Position numbers and translations under genes: made by a program. Of a stretch of 64,000 bases of DNA, positions 7,931 through 16,890 are shown one piece after another. The DNA lies in NCBI GenBank assembly GCA_003388505.1, contig QQVO01000068.1:1-64000 (forward strand), written 5' to 3'. Source of the stretch: Planctomycetota bacterium (GTDB taxonomy: Bacteria; Planctomycetota; Planctomycetia; Planctomycetales; Planctomycetaceae). Below the pieces are notes generated by a model. It was not told where the DNA came from and ran no database searches. It saw nothing but the letters and a program-made list of their open reading frames with translations. Numbering within the stretch: the stretch's first letter is position 1; each line of letters begins with the position of its first letter.

Positions 7931-9340
7931 CTACTCAAAGCGCCGGATGACTTCCATAATCTTTTCGAAATCGTTGGCGACGACGAGCGGCGGGTTCGCA
8001 AACGCGGGTTTTTCCGGGTTTTTCGAGGCTTCCGCCTGCGGTGCATGGTAGCCGACGGTGGCGTTGGGATCCTTCAGTTGATGCCCGGTGAGAATACAGA
8101 CGACGCGGTCGCCGGGGGCAATGACGCCTTGTGCACGCAGCAGTTTCGCGCCGGCGACGCTGGCGCCGCTGGCAGGTTCGCAGCCGAACCCTCCTGCACC
8201 GATTTGCGCCTTGGCGTCGAGGATCTCCGCATCGGTCACTTCACGGACGAGGCCGTCGCAGACTTCGAGCGCACGGAGGCACTTTTTGAGATTGACCGGG
8301 CGGTTGATCTCGATGGCGCTCGCGAGTGTTTGTGCGCGCCGCTCGTCTGCGGTCATTTTCTCGTAGAAGCGATCGATGAGGGACTGGTCGGGCCGGCCGG
8401 CGTTCCAACGGAGTCCGTGTTCTTCATAGAGTTCGTAGAGCGTGTTGGCGCCGTGAGCGTTGATCACCGCGAGTCGCGGAATGCGGTCGATCAGTCCGAG
8501 TTGCCGGAGTTCCAGAAAGGCTTTGCCGAAGGCGCTGGAGTTTCCGAGGTTTCCCCCGGGGACGACGATCCAGTCGGGAACGTCCCAGTGGAGTCCCTCC
8601 AGGACGCGATACATGATCGCCTTCTGGCCTTCGAGACGGAACGGGTTGACGCTGTTGCAGAGGTAGATGCCGGCTTCTGCGCAGACGCGGCGGACCTGGG
8701 CCAGCGCGTCGTCGAAGTCGCCTTCGATCTGAATCGTGCGGGCGCCGTAGTCGAGCGACTGCGAGAGTTTTCCGTAGGCGATTTTGCCGCTGCCGATGAA
8801 GACGAGCACTCGAAAGAGCCGGGTGGCGCCTGCGTAGATCGCGAGTGACGCGCTGGTGTTTCCGGTCGAGGCGCAGGCGGCGATTTTCGCTCCGGTCATG
8901 CGGGCGTGGGTCGACGCTGCGGTCATCCCGTTGTCTTTGAAGCTGCCGGACGGATTGAGGCCTTCGTACTGCAGAAACAGGTTGCCGGGGTTCATACCGA
9001 CATACCGCCCGACCGGGTCGGAGGTCTGAAGAATGGTCTGGCCTTCCCCGATGGTGACGATCTGCTCGGGCGGTGCGAAGGGGAGCAGTTCGCGAAACCG
9101 CCAGACGCCGCTGAAGTCGAGCGGGTTGGATCGGTTTCCCCACCGCCTCTCGAACTCTTTCAGCGAGGCGGGAACCTCAACGCGATCCCAGTCGTAGCAG
9201 ACGTCGAGGAGATCGTTGGTCTGCGGGCAGACCGTGAGCACCTCACCGACGCCGAACGTTTCGGATGCGTCGGGTGAGATACCGGCCTGGTAGGCGAGAT
9301 CTGCGGATGCGGCAGCGATGGAAAAGCCTCCCGTGGGCAA
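7931..9340 (-). CDS. thrC: threonine synthase
   Basis: 469-residue PLP enzyme converting O-phosphohomoserine to threonine. The PLP lysine is in [11 protein letters not shown] near residue 135, followed by [13 protein letters not shown], the phosphate-binding [15 protein letters not shown] loop and the C-terminal [10 protein letters not shown]. Many long-form enzymes begin with a zinc ribbon of two Cys pairs; here the aligned positions read GISPDA and CPQT, so only one of four cysteines remains and zinc binding is probably lost. The frame opens with a TTG at 9340; an ATG at 9356 is out of frame. No hom or thrB neighbour is present. Confidence 0.92.
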   Translation of the reverse strand: MPTGGFSIAAASADLAYQAGISPDASETFGVGEVLTVCPQTNDLLDVCYDWDRVEVPASLKEFERRWGNRSNPLDFSGVWRFRELLPFAPPEQIVTIGEGQTILQTSDPVGRYVGMNPGNLFLQYEGLNPSGSFKDNGMTAASTHARMTGAKIAACASTGNTSASLAIYAGATRLFRVLVFIGSGKIAYGKLSQSLDYGARTIQIEGDFDDALAQVRRVCAEAGIYLCNSVNPFRLEGQKAIMYRVLEGLHWDVPDWIVVPGGNLGNSSAFGKAFLELRQLGLIDRIPRLAVINAHGANTLYELYEEHGLRWNAGRPDQSLIDRFYEKMTADERRAQTLASAIEINRPVNLKKCLRALEVCDGLVREVTDAEILDAKAQIGAGGFGCEPASGASVAGAKLLRAQGVIAPGDRVVCILTGHQLKDPNATVGYHAPQAEASKNPEKPAFANPPLVVANDFEKIMEVIRRFE

Positions 9341-9439
9341 CGTCTTCGAGAGGCATTTTCGCGAAGCCGCGAAGCGGCCGCAATAACAGAGTCGGACGGG
9401 CGTCAGGGAGTCCGTCAGGCGAACCGCCGGGCGGTGGGA

Positions 9440-9604
9440 TCAGCCGTTGCTCTCTCGGCGGATTTGCTCCACCTGGCGTTGATACCTTGTCGCGCGGCGG
9501 TTGTAGGCGCGCTGCTTGGCGTCGCTGTTCGCGATCCGCGCGAGGTGGGCGTACTTGTCGGCCAAAGCCTGCTTCACCTGGATCAGATTCTCTGCGCCGC
9601 TCAT
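9440..9604 (-). CDS. small charged orphan protein, 54 residues
   Basis: An ATG at 9604 opens a 54-codon frame ending in TGA at 9440. The protein begins MSGAENLIQVKQALADKYAH and is rich in Arg, Ala and Gln, with a predicted continuous helix and no Cys or membrane segment. The third codon position is GC-rich as in neighbouring genes, which supports coding. A TATAGAAT element lies on the same strand 20-30 bases before the ATG. No family is recognised; an RNA- or ribosome-associated role is possible given the basic helix, but this is a guess. Confidence 0.6.
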   Translation of the reverse strand: MSGAENLIQVKQALADKYAHLARIANSDAKQRAYNRRATRYQRQVEQIRRESNG

Positions 9605-9728
9605 CCCGTTGGTCCCGTCGTGATTCTATAAGGATTCCGGTCCGCGGCCGGCGTGATGCACGGAGCCGCTGATTGTTTTCGAGCCCTGCATGTTAGCGAG
9701 AGACGAGCGGGATTGCACGCTCTGTCCG

Positions 9729-9775
9729 CCGGTTTTAGAATGGCAAAAATCAGTTTTTTGCGAATCAAAAACCGG
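9729..9775. promoter_or_regulatory. nested AT-rich palindrome upstream of the metal ABC operon
   Basis: Outer arms CCGGTTTT (9729-9736) and AAAACCGG (9768-9775) enclose an inner inverted repeat GCAAAAA (9743-9749) / TTTTTGC (9755-9761). The AT-rich symmetry stands out in GC-rich surroundings and lies about 130-175 bases before the ATG of the solute-binding protein. It is a candidate operator for a metalloregulator (DtxR/MntR, Fur or Zur type), or part of the promoter. A terminator for upstream transcription is an alternative. Confidence 0.4.
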
Positions 9776-9903
9776 TCGGCGCCGACGCTGCAGCGGCCGG
9801 CTCGCTGACCCAAACTCCGAGCCGTGCCAATTTGAACCTTTCGACACTGCATCGATTCACCGTCTGCCAACTCAGACCCTGGCGCATTGCGAAGCCGCGA
9901 TTG

Positions 9904-10914
9904 ATGAACTCTGCAACCTGCCGCTTATTGCTGTTGCTGCAGATTGCAGCCTGTTGCGGCGGCTGCAGTGGCGGCAAGACGTCGCAGAATGCATCGCCGG
10001 ATGGGAGCGGGGAAGAGCGTTACACGATCGTGACGACGACGGCGATGATCGCCGACATTGCTGCGGAGGTGGCGGGCGATCACGCCGACGTTGTGAGCCT
10101 GATGGGGACGGGGGTTGATCCACACCTGTACCGGCCGACGACATCCGATACGACGAAGCTGATCGGGGCCGACGTCATCTTTTATACGGGCCTGCTGCTG
10201 GAGGGGGGAATGGAGGAGGCGCTGGAGCGGGCCGGCGAGAACGGCAAGCCGGTCTACGCGGTGTCGGACGGGATCGAGGAAACCGATCTGATTGTCTCTG
10301 AGGCATTCGACGGCCACCCCGATCCGCATGTCTGGGGCGACGTGAGTTTGTGGAGCGATTGTGTGGAGTTCATCGCCGAGAAGCTGAGCGAGTACGATCC
10401 CGCGCATGCCGAGGAGTATCGAGCGAACGCCGAACGATACCGCGGCGAGTTGGCGGAACTGGACGCATACGTGCGTGAGGTCATCGGCGGAATTCCCGAG
10501 CAGAAGCGTTACCTCGTCACGGCGCATGATGCATTCAGCTACTTTTCCCGCGCGTACGGGATCCCCGTGCGCTCGGTGCTGGGAATCACGACGGAATCGG
10601 AAGCGGGCGTGGACGACGTCAATCGCCTGGTCGACTTCCTGGTCGAGAATCAAGTTCCCGCCGTGTTTGTCGAATCGAGCGTGAACAAGCGGAACCTGGA
10701 GGCGGTGATCGCCGGTGCGGAAGATCGCGAATGGACGGTGAAGCGGGGCGGCACATTGTACTCCGATGCGATGGGCGCGCCGGGAACCTACGAGGGAACG
10801 TACATCGGGATGATCGACCACAACGCCACGATGATCGCCCGGGCGCTGGGGGGCGATGTTCCGGAAACAGGCTTCCGCGGCAAACTGCGTCTTGCGTCCG
10901 GGAAGGTGGAGTGA
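9904..10914 (+). CDS. metal ABC transporter substrate-binding lipoprotein (TroA/ZnuA family)
   Basis: 336 residues. The N-terminus (MNSATCRLLLLLQIAACCGGC) is a lipoprotein signal ending in a GGC lipobox, so the mature protein is tethered outside the cytoplasmic membrane. The cluster A-I (SBP_bac_9) fold is shown by TTTAMIADIAAEVAGDHADVVSLMG, GTGVDPHLY, HPDPHVWGD, TAHDAFSYF and TLYSDAMG. Likely metal ligands are the two PH histidines, the His of AHDAF and the Asp of SDAM, the H-H-H-D set known from TroA, which fits Zn or Mn. An upstream in-frame ATG at 9832 would put 24 residues before the signal and is less likely. First gene of a four-gene operon with the ATPase and two permeases. Confidence 0.93.
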   Translation: MNSATCRLLLLLQIAACCGGCSGGKTSQNASPDGSGEERYTIVTTTAMIADIAAEVAGDHADVVSLMGTGVDPHLYRPTTSDTTKLIGADVIFYTGLLLEGGMEEALERAGENGKPVYAVSDGIEETDLIVSEAFDGHPDPHVWGDVSLWSDCVEFIAEKLSEYDPAHAEEYRANAERYRGELAELDAYVREVIGGIPEQKRYLVTAHDAFSYFSRAYGIPVRSVLGITTESEAGVDDVNRLVDFLVENQVPAVFVESSVNKRNLEAVIAGAEDREWTVKRGGTLYSDAMGAPGTYEGTYIGMIDHNATMIARALGGDVPETGFRGKLRLASGKVE

Positions 10915-10956
10915 TGGCGCGGCCGGCGCGTCCTGAAGCCGATTGGCTGCCCAGTC

Positions 10957-11778
10957 ATGAGTTCACTGCAAACAGGTCATCCGGCTGAAGCGGTCGCGGT
11001 TCCCGCGACGCGGGTGGGCGATCATCCTCCGGCCTCTCCCCTGTCGATTCACGACGTCACAGTGGCGTATCACCGGCGCCCGGTGATCTGGGACATCGAC
11101 TACGTGGCGCCGGCCGGCCGGCTGATTGCGGTGGTGGGCCCCAACGGCGCCGGGAAGAGCACGTTGATCAAGGCGGCGCTCGACCTCGTGCCGAAGGTTT
11201 CGGGAGACGTCCGTGTCTTCGGGGAACCTTACCGCCGGCAGAGAAACCGGGTGGCCTACGTGCCGCAGCGGACGAGCGTCGACTGGGATTTCCCGGTCAG
11301 CGCGCTCGACGTGGTTGCGATGGGGCTGTATCGCAAGATCGGCTGGTGCCGGCCGGTGACGCGCAAATGGCGGGATCGGGCGCGGTCGGCGCTCGATCGC
11401 GTCGGGATGGCGGACTATGCGTCGCGGCAGATCAGCGAGCTTTCGGGGGGGCAACAGCAGCGGGTGTTTCTGGCCCGGGCGCTGGCTCAGGAGGCCGATC
11501 TGTACCTGATGGACGAACCGCTGGCGGGTGTGGATGCGGCGACCGAGCAGGCGATTATCAAGCTGTTGAAGGAACTTCGCTCGACGGGCCGGACGGCGCT
11601 GGTGGTCCATCACGACCTGCAGACGGTGACCGAGTACTTTGACGAAGTTCTGCTGCTCAACATGCGGCTGGTGGCGGCGGGGCCCGTCGACGAGGTGTTT
11701 GTTCCGGAGAATCTGCGGGCGACCTACGGAGGCAAACTGTCGCTGCTCGACCAGGTCGGACGCCGGATGGGGCAGTAA
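10957..11778 (+). CDS. metal ABC transporter ATP-binding protein (TroB/ZnuC-like)
   Basis: 273-residue ATPase that powers the Mn/Zn/Fe importer. Walker [11 protein letters not shown]-loop [16 protein letters not shown] signature LSGGQQQR, Walker B LYLMDEP and the switch His in VVHHDL are all intact. The [13 protein letters not shown] segment is typical of the Mn/Zn subclass. It starts 42 bases after the solute-binding protein gene and is followed by the two permease genes on the same strand, so the four form one operon. Confidence 0.95.
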   Translation: MSSLQTGHPAEAVAVPATRVGDHPPASPLSIHDVTVAYHRRPVIWDIDYVAPAGRLIAVVGPNGAGKSTLIKAALDLVPKVSGDVRVFGEPYRRQRNRVAYVPQRTSVDWDFPVSALDVVAMGLYRKIGWCRPVTRKWRDRARSALDRVGMADYASRQISELSGGQQQRVFLARALAQEADLYLMDEPLAGVDAATEQAIIKLLKELRSTGRTALVVHHDLQTVTEYFDEVLLLNMRLVAAGPVDEVFVPENLRATYGGKLSLLDQVGRRMGQ

Positions 11779-11839
11779 CGTCTTCGCGGCGATCCGGGGT
11801 CGCCGGTCGATTCATTCAATCAGATGTGAACCGTACGAC

Positions 11840-13393
11840 GTGTCAGGCCGAACCGATCGACCGAACCCGAACGGCCCCCTGCACCGCCCGTCGCACTTCA
11901 CGCGGGCGATCGGACTGCTCTTCGCGCTGGGCAGCCTGGTGGATGCGAACTCCGTACACGCGGGAGCAGCACCGTTGCCCGGTTCCGGTGCACACGGCGG
12001 AGTTGCTGCGGCTGTGGTGACGGTCGCAAACGGAGTGGGTGAACGGCTCGTGAGGATCGTGACTCTGCAGGACTACAATACGCGGGTTGTTCTGCTGGGG
12101 ACTGTGCTGCTCGGAGTGACGGCGGCGATTGTGGGCGTCTTCATGCTGCTGAGGCGGCGGGCGCTGGTGGGGGACGTCATCGGCCACTCCGCGTTGCCGG
12201 GCATCGCGGGCGCGTTTCTCGTGATGGAAATCGCGGCTCCGGGGGGAGGCCGGTCTCTCCCGGCGCTGCTGGCCGGCGCATTCCTTGCGGGGTTGACCGG
12301 AGCGGTCTGTGTGACACTGATCGACCGATATTCCCGCATCAAGTCGGATGCGGCGCTGGCGATCGTGCTGAGCGGGTTTTTCGGGGCGGGGGCCGTGCTG
12401 CTCAGCGCCGTCCAGAAGGTTCCCACGGGCGCTGCGGCCGGTCTAAGCACGTTCTTGAATGGGAAGACGGCGTCGCTGACGGGGTCGGACGTCGCGATCT
12501 TCGCCGGGGCGGGCGTGATCGTGCTGGCGCTGACCGTTCTGCTGTTCAAGGAACTGACGCTGCTCTGTTTTGACGAGGCTTTCGCCGCCGCCGAGGGGTG
12601 GCCTGTGGTGCTGATCGACGCAGTGCTGATCGCGTTGGTTGTCGCGGTGACGATCATCGGCATGCAGAGCGTCGGGTTGATTCTGGTGGTGGCGACGCTG
12701 ATTACGCCTGCGGCCGCGGCGCGGTTCTGGACTGACGACATCCGCAAGCTCACGCTGATCGCCGCGGTGATCGGCGGCTTGTCCGCAGTCATCGGCGTCA
12801 CGGTGAGCGCGGTGACGCCGCGCGTGGCGGCGGGCGCGGTGATTGTGCTGTCGGCCGGTCTGATTTTCGCCGTGAGTCTGATCTTCGGCCGGCAGCGAGG
12901 CGTGGTGTGGCGCTGGCTCAAGCAACTCAAGCTGGAGCGGAGTATTCCGCGGCTCGACCTGCTGCGGGGAATCTATGAGCAACTGGAGGTGCAGCGCGAC
13001 TCCGGCAGCACGGGTGACGCATCGTTCGCGTCGACGGGGATCGACCCGACGGCGTTGGCCGCACGGCTGGGTTGGACGAGTCAGCGTCTTGACGGGCTGC
13101 TGAAGTGGGCCGCAGGCGACGGACTACTGTCTCGCGACGACGACGGCAACGTTCGATTGACAGAGCGCGGGCTCAACAAAGCGCGGCAGATCGTGCGGAA
13201 CCATCGCCTGTGGGAAATGTACCTTATTCAGCATGCGGACATTGCAGCGAGTCACGTCGACCATACGGCCGATCTGATCGAGCATGTCCTTGACGAAAAG
13301 ATTATCCGGGAGTTGGAGCGGCAGATGCGCGATCGGGCGGACCCCTTATCGGTCCCGGACAGCCCGCACCGTATTCCGGCGGAGTTGTTGTGA
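11840..13393 (+). CDS. metal ABC transporter permease fused to a DtxR/MntR-like domain (first)
   Basis: About 517 residues. After a hydrophobic signal-like stretch near the N-terminus comes an ABC-3 family permease with roughly eight membrane segments (LLGVTAAIVGVFMLLRRRALVGD, IGHSALPGIAGAF, FKELTLLCFDEAFA, IIGMQSVGLILVVATLITPAA). From about residue 369 a soluble C-terminal part resembles DtxR/MntR regulators: a winged-helix region (TALAARLGWTSQRLDGLLKW, LTERGLNKA), then the dimerisation/metal domain with NHRLWE and DLIEHVLDE. Residues equivalent to metal ligands (His and Glu of HRLWE; Asp, Glu and His of DLIEH) are kept. The start is uncertain: GTG 11840 is the most plausible in-frame codon after the ATPase stop; the open frame reaches back into the ATPase gene. 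Confidence 0.85.
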   Translation: MSGRTDRPNPNGPLHRPSHFTRAIGLLFALGSLVDANSVHAGAAPLPGSGAHGGVAAAVVTVANGVGERLVRIVTLQDYNTRVVLLGTVLLGVTAAIVGVFMLLRRRALVGDVIGHSALPGIAGAFLVMEIAAPGGGRSLPALLAGAFLAGLTGAVCVTLIDRYSRIKSDAALAIVLSGFFGAGAVLLSAVQKVPTGAAAGLSTFLNGKTASLTGSDVAIFAGAGVIVLALTVLLFKELTLLCFDEAFAAAEGWPVVLIDAVLIALVVAVTIIGMQSVGLILVVATLITPAAAARFWTDDIRKLTLIAAVIGGLSAVIGVTVSAVTPRVAAGAVIVLSAGLIFAVSLIFGRQRGVVWRWLKQLKLERSIPRLDLLRGIYEQLEVQRDSGSTGDASFASTGIDPTALAARLGWTSQRLDGLLKWAAGDGLLSRDDDGNVRLTERGLNKARQIVRNHRLWEMYLIQHADIAASHVDHTADLIEHVLDEKIIRELERQMRDRADPLSVPDSPHRIPAELL

Positions 13394-13417
13394 GCCGCTC
13401 CCGGTCAGAGCGAAACG

Positions 13418-14815
13418 ATGTTTGATGCAGTGACATCGCTGATCAATCAGAATCCGGCCGACGTGAGAATCGCGGGGACGGCGGCGGTCGCTGCGATGTC
13501 GTGCGCGCTGCCCGGCGTGTGGCTGGTGCTCCGGCGGCACAGCATGATGGGCGATGCACTGAGTCATACCGCGTTGCCGGGCGTCGTGCTGGCGTTTCTG
13601 GCTGTGCATGGGATGGAGTCCGCCGGCTGGGTCGATCCGGTGTCCGGATCGGCGGCGCTGCACCTGGTGCTGTTTCTCGGGGCGGTTCTGCTCGGTGTTT
13701 TGACTTCGCTGATCACCGAATGGGTCCAGAAGCTGGGGCGGGTCGAAAGTGGTGCGGCGCTGGGGGTCGTGTTCACGTGGTTTTTCGCGCTCGGCCTGTT
13801 GCTGCTGGTGCTGTTTGCCGACGACGTGCATATCGATCCGGATTGCGTCCTGTTCGGACTGCTCGAGAACGTCGCGTGGGAATCAGGGATTCCGGGCGCG
13901 GCTCGGGTCAACGGAGCGGCCCTCCTGATCAATCTTGTGCTGATGCTGTTGTTCTACAAGGAACTGAAGGTCGCGGCGTTCGACCCGTCTCTCGCCACTT
14001 CGCTCGGAATCAACGCGCGGGTGATGCACTACGCCTTGATGGCGGCGACCGCCGTGACTGTGGTGGCCGCGTTTGAAACGGTGGGAGTGATTCTGGTCAT
14101 CGGTCTGCTGATTGCGCCGGCTGCGGCGGCATCGCTGCTCACGCGCCGGCTGGCGCCGATGATCGCCCTCAGTCTTGTGATCGCTGCCGCGGCGGGAATC
14201 CTGGGACATCTCGCAGCCCGCACGCTTCCGGCGTTGATCTTTCCACGCATCGGGTTTCCCGAGGTCGAGGACGTCCAGACGTCGGGGATGGTGGCTGTGG
14301 TGGCGGCGTTGTTGTTCGTGGCGGCCTGGATTTTCGCGCCGCGTCATGGTCTGCTCGGGACGGCGGTCGCCCAGGTGCGGATCAATCTGGAGATCGCGGC
14401 CGACGACCTGCTGGGACTGTTGTACCGGCTGGAAGAACGGCATCAGACGGAAACGACCGCGCTTGCGCCGGCGCTCGTGGGGCAGAAGCGCGGACTCGGG
14501 AAATGGCTCACCTACATGGTGGTGGGCCATCTGCGCAGGAAGCAGTTCGTCGCCGCCAACGGCGACGGCCTGCGGCTGACGAGCAAGGGACAACGCCGGG
14601 CGCGGAAGCTCGTACGATTTCACCGGCTGTGGGAGAGCTATCTGGAAAAGCACTTTGCTCTCCCTGCCGACCATCTCCACGCGCCGGCGCATCGCGTCGA
14701 GCATTACATCGATGAGGAACTGGGTGAGGAACTCGCGAGCGAACTGGAGTCGCCTGCGGAAGACCCGCACGGGCGCGCGATTCCGCCCTCGCCGCAGGAG
14801 GGGGAGCCAGAATAG
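13418..14815 (+). CDS. metal ABC transporter permease fused to a DtxR/MntR-like domain (second)
   Basis: 465 residues, paralogous to the preceding permease. The ABC-3 core shows LPGVWLVLRRHSMMGDALSHTALPG, FYKELKVAAFDPSLATSLG and AFETVGVILVIGLLIAPAAAASLL. After the last membrane segment near residue 310, a soluble domain carries a winged-helix-like section (LTSKGQRRARKLV) and a metal/dimerisation section with FHRLWES and HRVEHYIDEEL, where His98-, His/Cys102-, Glu105- and His106-equivalents of DtxR are present. A short acidic Pro-rich tail ends the protein. Starts 25 bases after the first permease; together they can form a heterodimeric channel. The fused domains could sense cytosolic metal and gate the importer directly, which is inference. 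Confidence 0.9.
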   Translation: MFDAVTSLINQNPADVRIAGTAAVAAMSCALPGVWLVLRRHSMMGDALSHTALPGVVLAFLAVHGMESAGWVDPVSGSAALHLVLFLGAVLLGVLTSLITEWVQKLGRVESGAALGVVFTWFFALGLLLLVLFADDVHIDPDCVLFGLLENVAWESGIPGAARVNGAALLINLVLMLLFYKELKVAAFDPSLATSLGINARVMHYALMAATAVTVVAAFETVGVILVIGLLIAPAAAASLLTRRLAPMIALSLVIAAAAGILGHLAARTLPALIFPRIGFPEVEDVQTSGMVAVVAALLFVAAWIFAPRHGLLGTAVAQVRINLEIAADDLLGLLYRLEERHQTETTALAPALVGQKRGLGKWLTYMVVGHLRRKQFVAANGDGLRLTSKGQRRARKLVRFHRLWESYLEKHFALPADHLHAPAHRVEHYIDEELGEELASELESPAEDPHGRAIPPSPQEGEPE

Positions 14816-14935
14816 CTCTGATTGTGTCATTTTTTCCGGGATGTTGCCCAAAGCGCCGCGCTCCTGGAACGGATTGCACGCCGACGCCAAGTCGACGGTG
14901 ACGCACGCTGGCAGCATGCGCTACGAATATCCGAT

Positions 14936-15340
14936 CTAGAGCGGACAATCATCCAGTTCCGCGTTGTGCGACGCGACGTCGGGCTGGAGCGTGCATGTTC
15001 CTCCGAGCAGGGCCGGCGTGCCGGTGAAGATCGTGTGGATGTCGCGGGTTTGGACGACGGCGAGCGACAGCAGTTTTCCGGGCGAACTCCGGACGTCTGG
15101 CGACGCGGCGATTTTTCCTGCCAGCCCGCAGGAAAGGGGCCCTGGACCGGATTCCCGGCGGGACGCAGAGGCGGCGCGTCTCGGCTCCGCAGCACGGGCG
15201 AGTGCAGGTTCGATCCGGTCGCGATCGTCGCTGCTCCAGGCGGCGGCGAAGATCACCGTGGCGAGGATCAAGACTGCGATTCTGCCGATGCCGTGAGTCT
15301 GCTCGGCCGTCACAAGCTGTTTGCCGATCACCGGTTTCAT
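14936..15340 (-). CDS. hypothetical protein with one N-terminal membrane segment
   Basis: 134 residues. A signal-anchor or signal peptide lies near residues 20-38 (IAVLILATVIFAAAW), followed by a charged Arg/Glu/Ala linker and a C-terminal part containing several Cys residues. AGGGA precedes the ATG at 15340 closely. No family recognised. It converges with the metal ABC operon, leaving 120 bases (14816-14935) that hold a T-run (CATTTTTTCC) and a small GCACGCTG-type inverted sequence. A real gene is likely but not certain. Confidence 0.45.
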   Translation of the reverse strand: MKPVIGKQLVTAEQTHGIGRIAVLILATVIFAAAWSSDDRDRIEPALARAAEPRRAASASRRESGPGPLSCGLAGKIAASPDVRSSPGKLLSLAVVQTRDIHTIFTGTPALLGGTCTLQPDVASHNAELDDCPL

Positions 15341-15358
15341 TCCCTGAGTAAGTCGCCA

Positions 15359-15441
15359 GTTTCGGAATTGACGCACGGGCTGTGAGTAACTTCTGGTTTC
15401 AACTCGAAGTGGAGCGCTCCCCTGCGGGTCGCGGCTAAACG
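15359..15441 (+). repeat. dispersed repeat family R3, copy 1
   Basis: Begins TTTCGGAATTGACG and ends with a 31-base block starting GAGCGCTCCCCTGCGGGTCG that recurs exactly at 47602-47632. The middle is more variable. The remaining space to 15661 contains no gene; the ORFs there are shadows of the kinase-fold gene on the opposite strand. Confidence 0.7.
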
Positions 15442-15661
15442 GGATGCTTGAAACGATGTGACGTTTCCGAAACGAACGAGTAAAGTACGTCCCGTTGTCT
15501 CGTGGTGCAGAAGCCGCGGCACAGCGGCCCGGTGTACCTCTATCGGCGCTCGGCGCAGGTGAGAGACCTGGAATGTGGGGCGATCGGCCGGCTCTGGAGA
15601 ATTGCCGGCAACTTTGCGGGTCGAATCAATGATGGCGCGCGAGACGGAATCGACCGCGAAA

Positions 15662-16726
15662 TCACGGCCGGTGGAGGCGCTCTGCCGTCAAGTCGAAGCA
15701 TTCCGCCAGGGAGGCGGGCGGATCGCGGAGGACTTCGATGGCGAGCGTGCGCGCAGTCTCGCGGCAGGTCTCGTCGAGATACTCAACGGGACTCTTGCCG
15801 TCGATGCGGGCCAGAACACAGGCGGCCCAGTGAACGACGCTGCGAGCTTCCCAATCATCGACGACCGCCACTGATTCGGCGAATCGGGACCGGTATTCTT
15901 GCCAGAACCGGCGGGCGAGTTCGAGGAACACCCCGCCGGCCGACTGCCGCCGGATCGCCTTTAAGGTGAGATGCGTGAGGAAGAAGCCGTGGTCGAAACC
16001 GGGGTCGCCGAAGTGGCCGGTTTCGAAGTCGACCAACGTCACGCGATCGCCGGTGAGGAGGATGTTCTTGGGGCTGAAGTCGCCCAGCACCAGGCAGTGC
16101 CGCTGCCGCTGCATTTCGTCTAGCAGCCAATCGATGCGGTCGCGGACGGGGGCGTGGACTTCGGCGATTTTCCGGTAGTAGGGATCGATCCGGAGTTCGT
16201 CGAACACCACGAGGTCCGGCAGTGCGTCGCGCACCGCGGAATCGTTCCAGGTCTCTCGGTGAACCGTCGCCAGGATGCGGCCGAGACGCGCGCCGAGTTC
16301 AAGATCGACGTGGTCGGCCAGCAGCGCCGTCTTCCAGACGATGTGACGTTCGTCGATCGCTTCCATGGCGAAGAGAAAGTTCTCCCGGTCCTCGAAGAGG
16401 ATTCCGGGGACCAGACCCGGTTCGAGAATCCGGTTCAAAGTCCGCATGACGGCGACTTCGCGCCAGATGCGATCGAGACGGCTGCGCCACTCCAGTTGAG
16501 TTCGCAATTGCTCTCGCGACTGCTTGACGACAAACGGAGGCCTGCTCTGAGGAGTGACGCGGAGCACGACGTTCGAGACGCCGCCCGCCAGTTCTTCGAC
16601 GCGAACCGGTTCGTCGCGAGCGACCCGTCCGGTCGCAATCAGATACCCGGCGGCGTTCGTCGAGTCGAGTTCGTACACGGTTCGCGAGGTTCCGGGACTG
16701 GGAACGTGATTCGCCGGCGAAGCCAA
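15662..16726 (-). CDS. aminoglycoside phosphotransferase/choline kinase-fold protein
   Basis: 354 residues of the APH-type small-molecule kinase family. Recognisable parts are a nucleotide-binding strand ELAGGVSNVVLRV, a Lys in PFVVKQ, the catalytic loop VLGDFSPKNILL and the metal-binding DFETGHFGDPGFD. In most relatives the catalytic loop reads HGD; here the His is Leu, while the catalytic Asp and Asn are kept. The GGVSN start and DPYY motif recall methylthioribose kinases, but the substrate cannot be assigned. Monocistronic; ATG at 16726. Confidence 0.82.
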   Translation of the reverse strand: MASPANHVPSPGTSRTVYELDSTNAAGYLIATGRVARDEPVRVEELAGGVSNVVLRVTPQSRPPFVVKQSREQLRTQLEWRSRLDRIWREVAVMRTLNRILEPGLVPGILFEDRENFLFAMEAIDERHIVWKTALLADHVDLELGARLGRILATVHRETWNDSAVRDALPDLVVFDELRIDPYYRKIAEVHAPVRDRIDWLLDEMQRQRHCLVLGDFSPKNILLTGDRVTLVDFETGHFGDPGFDHGFFLTHLTLKAIRRQSAGGVFLELARRFWQEYRSRFAESVAVVDDWEARSVVHWAACVLARIDGKSPVEYLDETCRETARTLAIEVLRDPPASLAECFDLTAERLHRP

Positions 16727-16772
16727 TCGGCTTGCCGCGAAGGACGGGGCCGCTCACACTATCAGAATCCCA

Positions 16773-16785
16773 GTGCCAGTGGCAC
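16773..16785 (+). repeat. single GTGCC hairpin
   Basis: GTGCC-AGT-GGCAC is a lone five-base-pair hairpin in the divergent space between the kinase-fold gene and the permease gene. It resembles half of the hairpin-pair element at 33071-33144. Confidence 0.35.
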
Positions 16786-16890
16786 TTCATCGCGGCGGCG
16801 TCTGGTCGCGTTTTCGCCTTTGTATGCGGCATTTTGCGACGTCAGAACCGCTCCAGTGAAACGCAATGCGCTCTCAACAACGGACATCGC

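Noticed and set aside
8045-8848. 267-codon plus-strand frame inside the threonine synthase gene
   Set aside because: Antisense shadow of thrC, which has complete enzyme motifs.
9605-9903. Mn2+ (yybP-ykoY) riboswitch before the metal ABC operon
   Set aside because: No matching conserved stem-loop; only the nested palindrome is visible.
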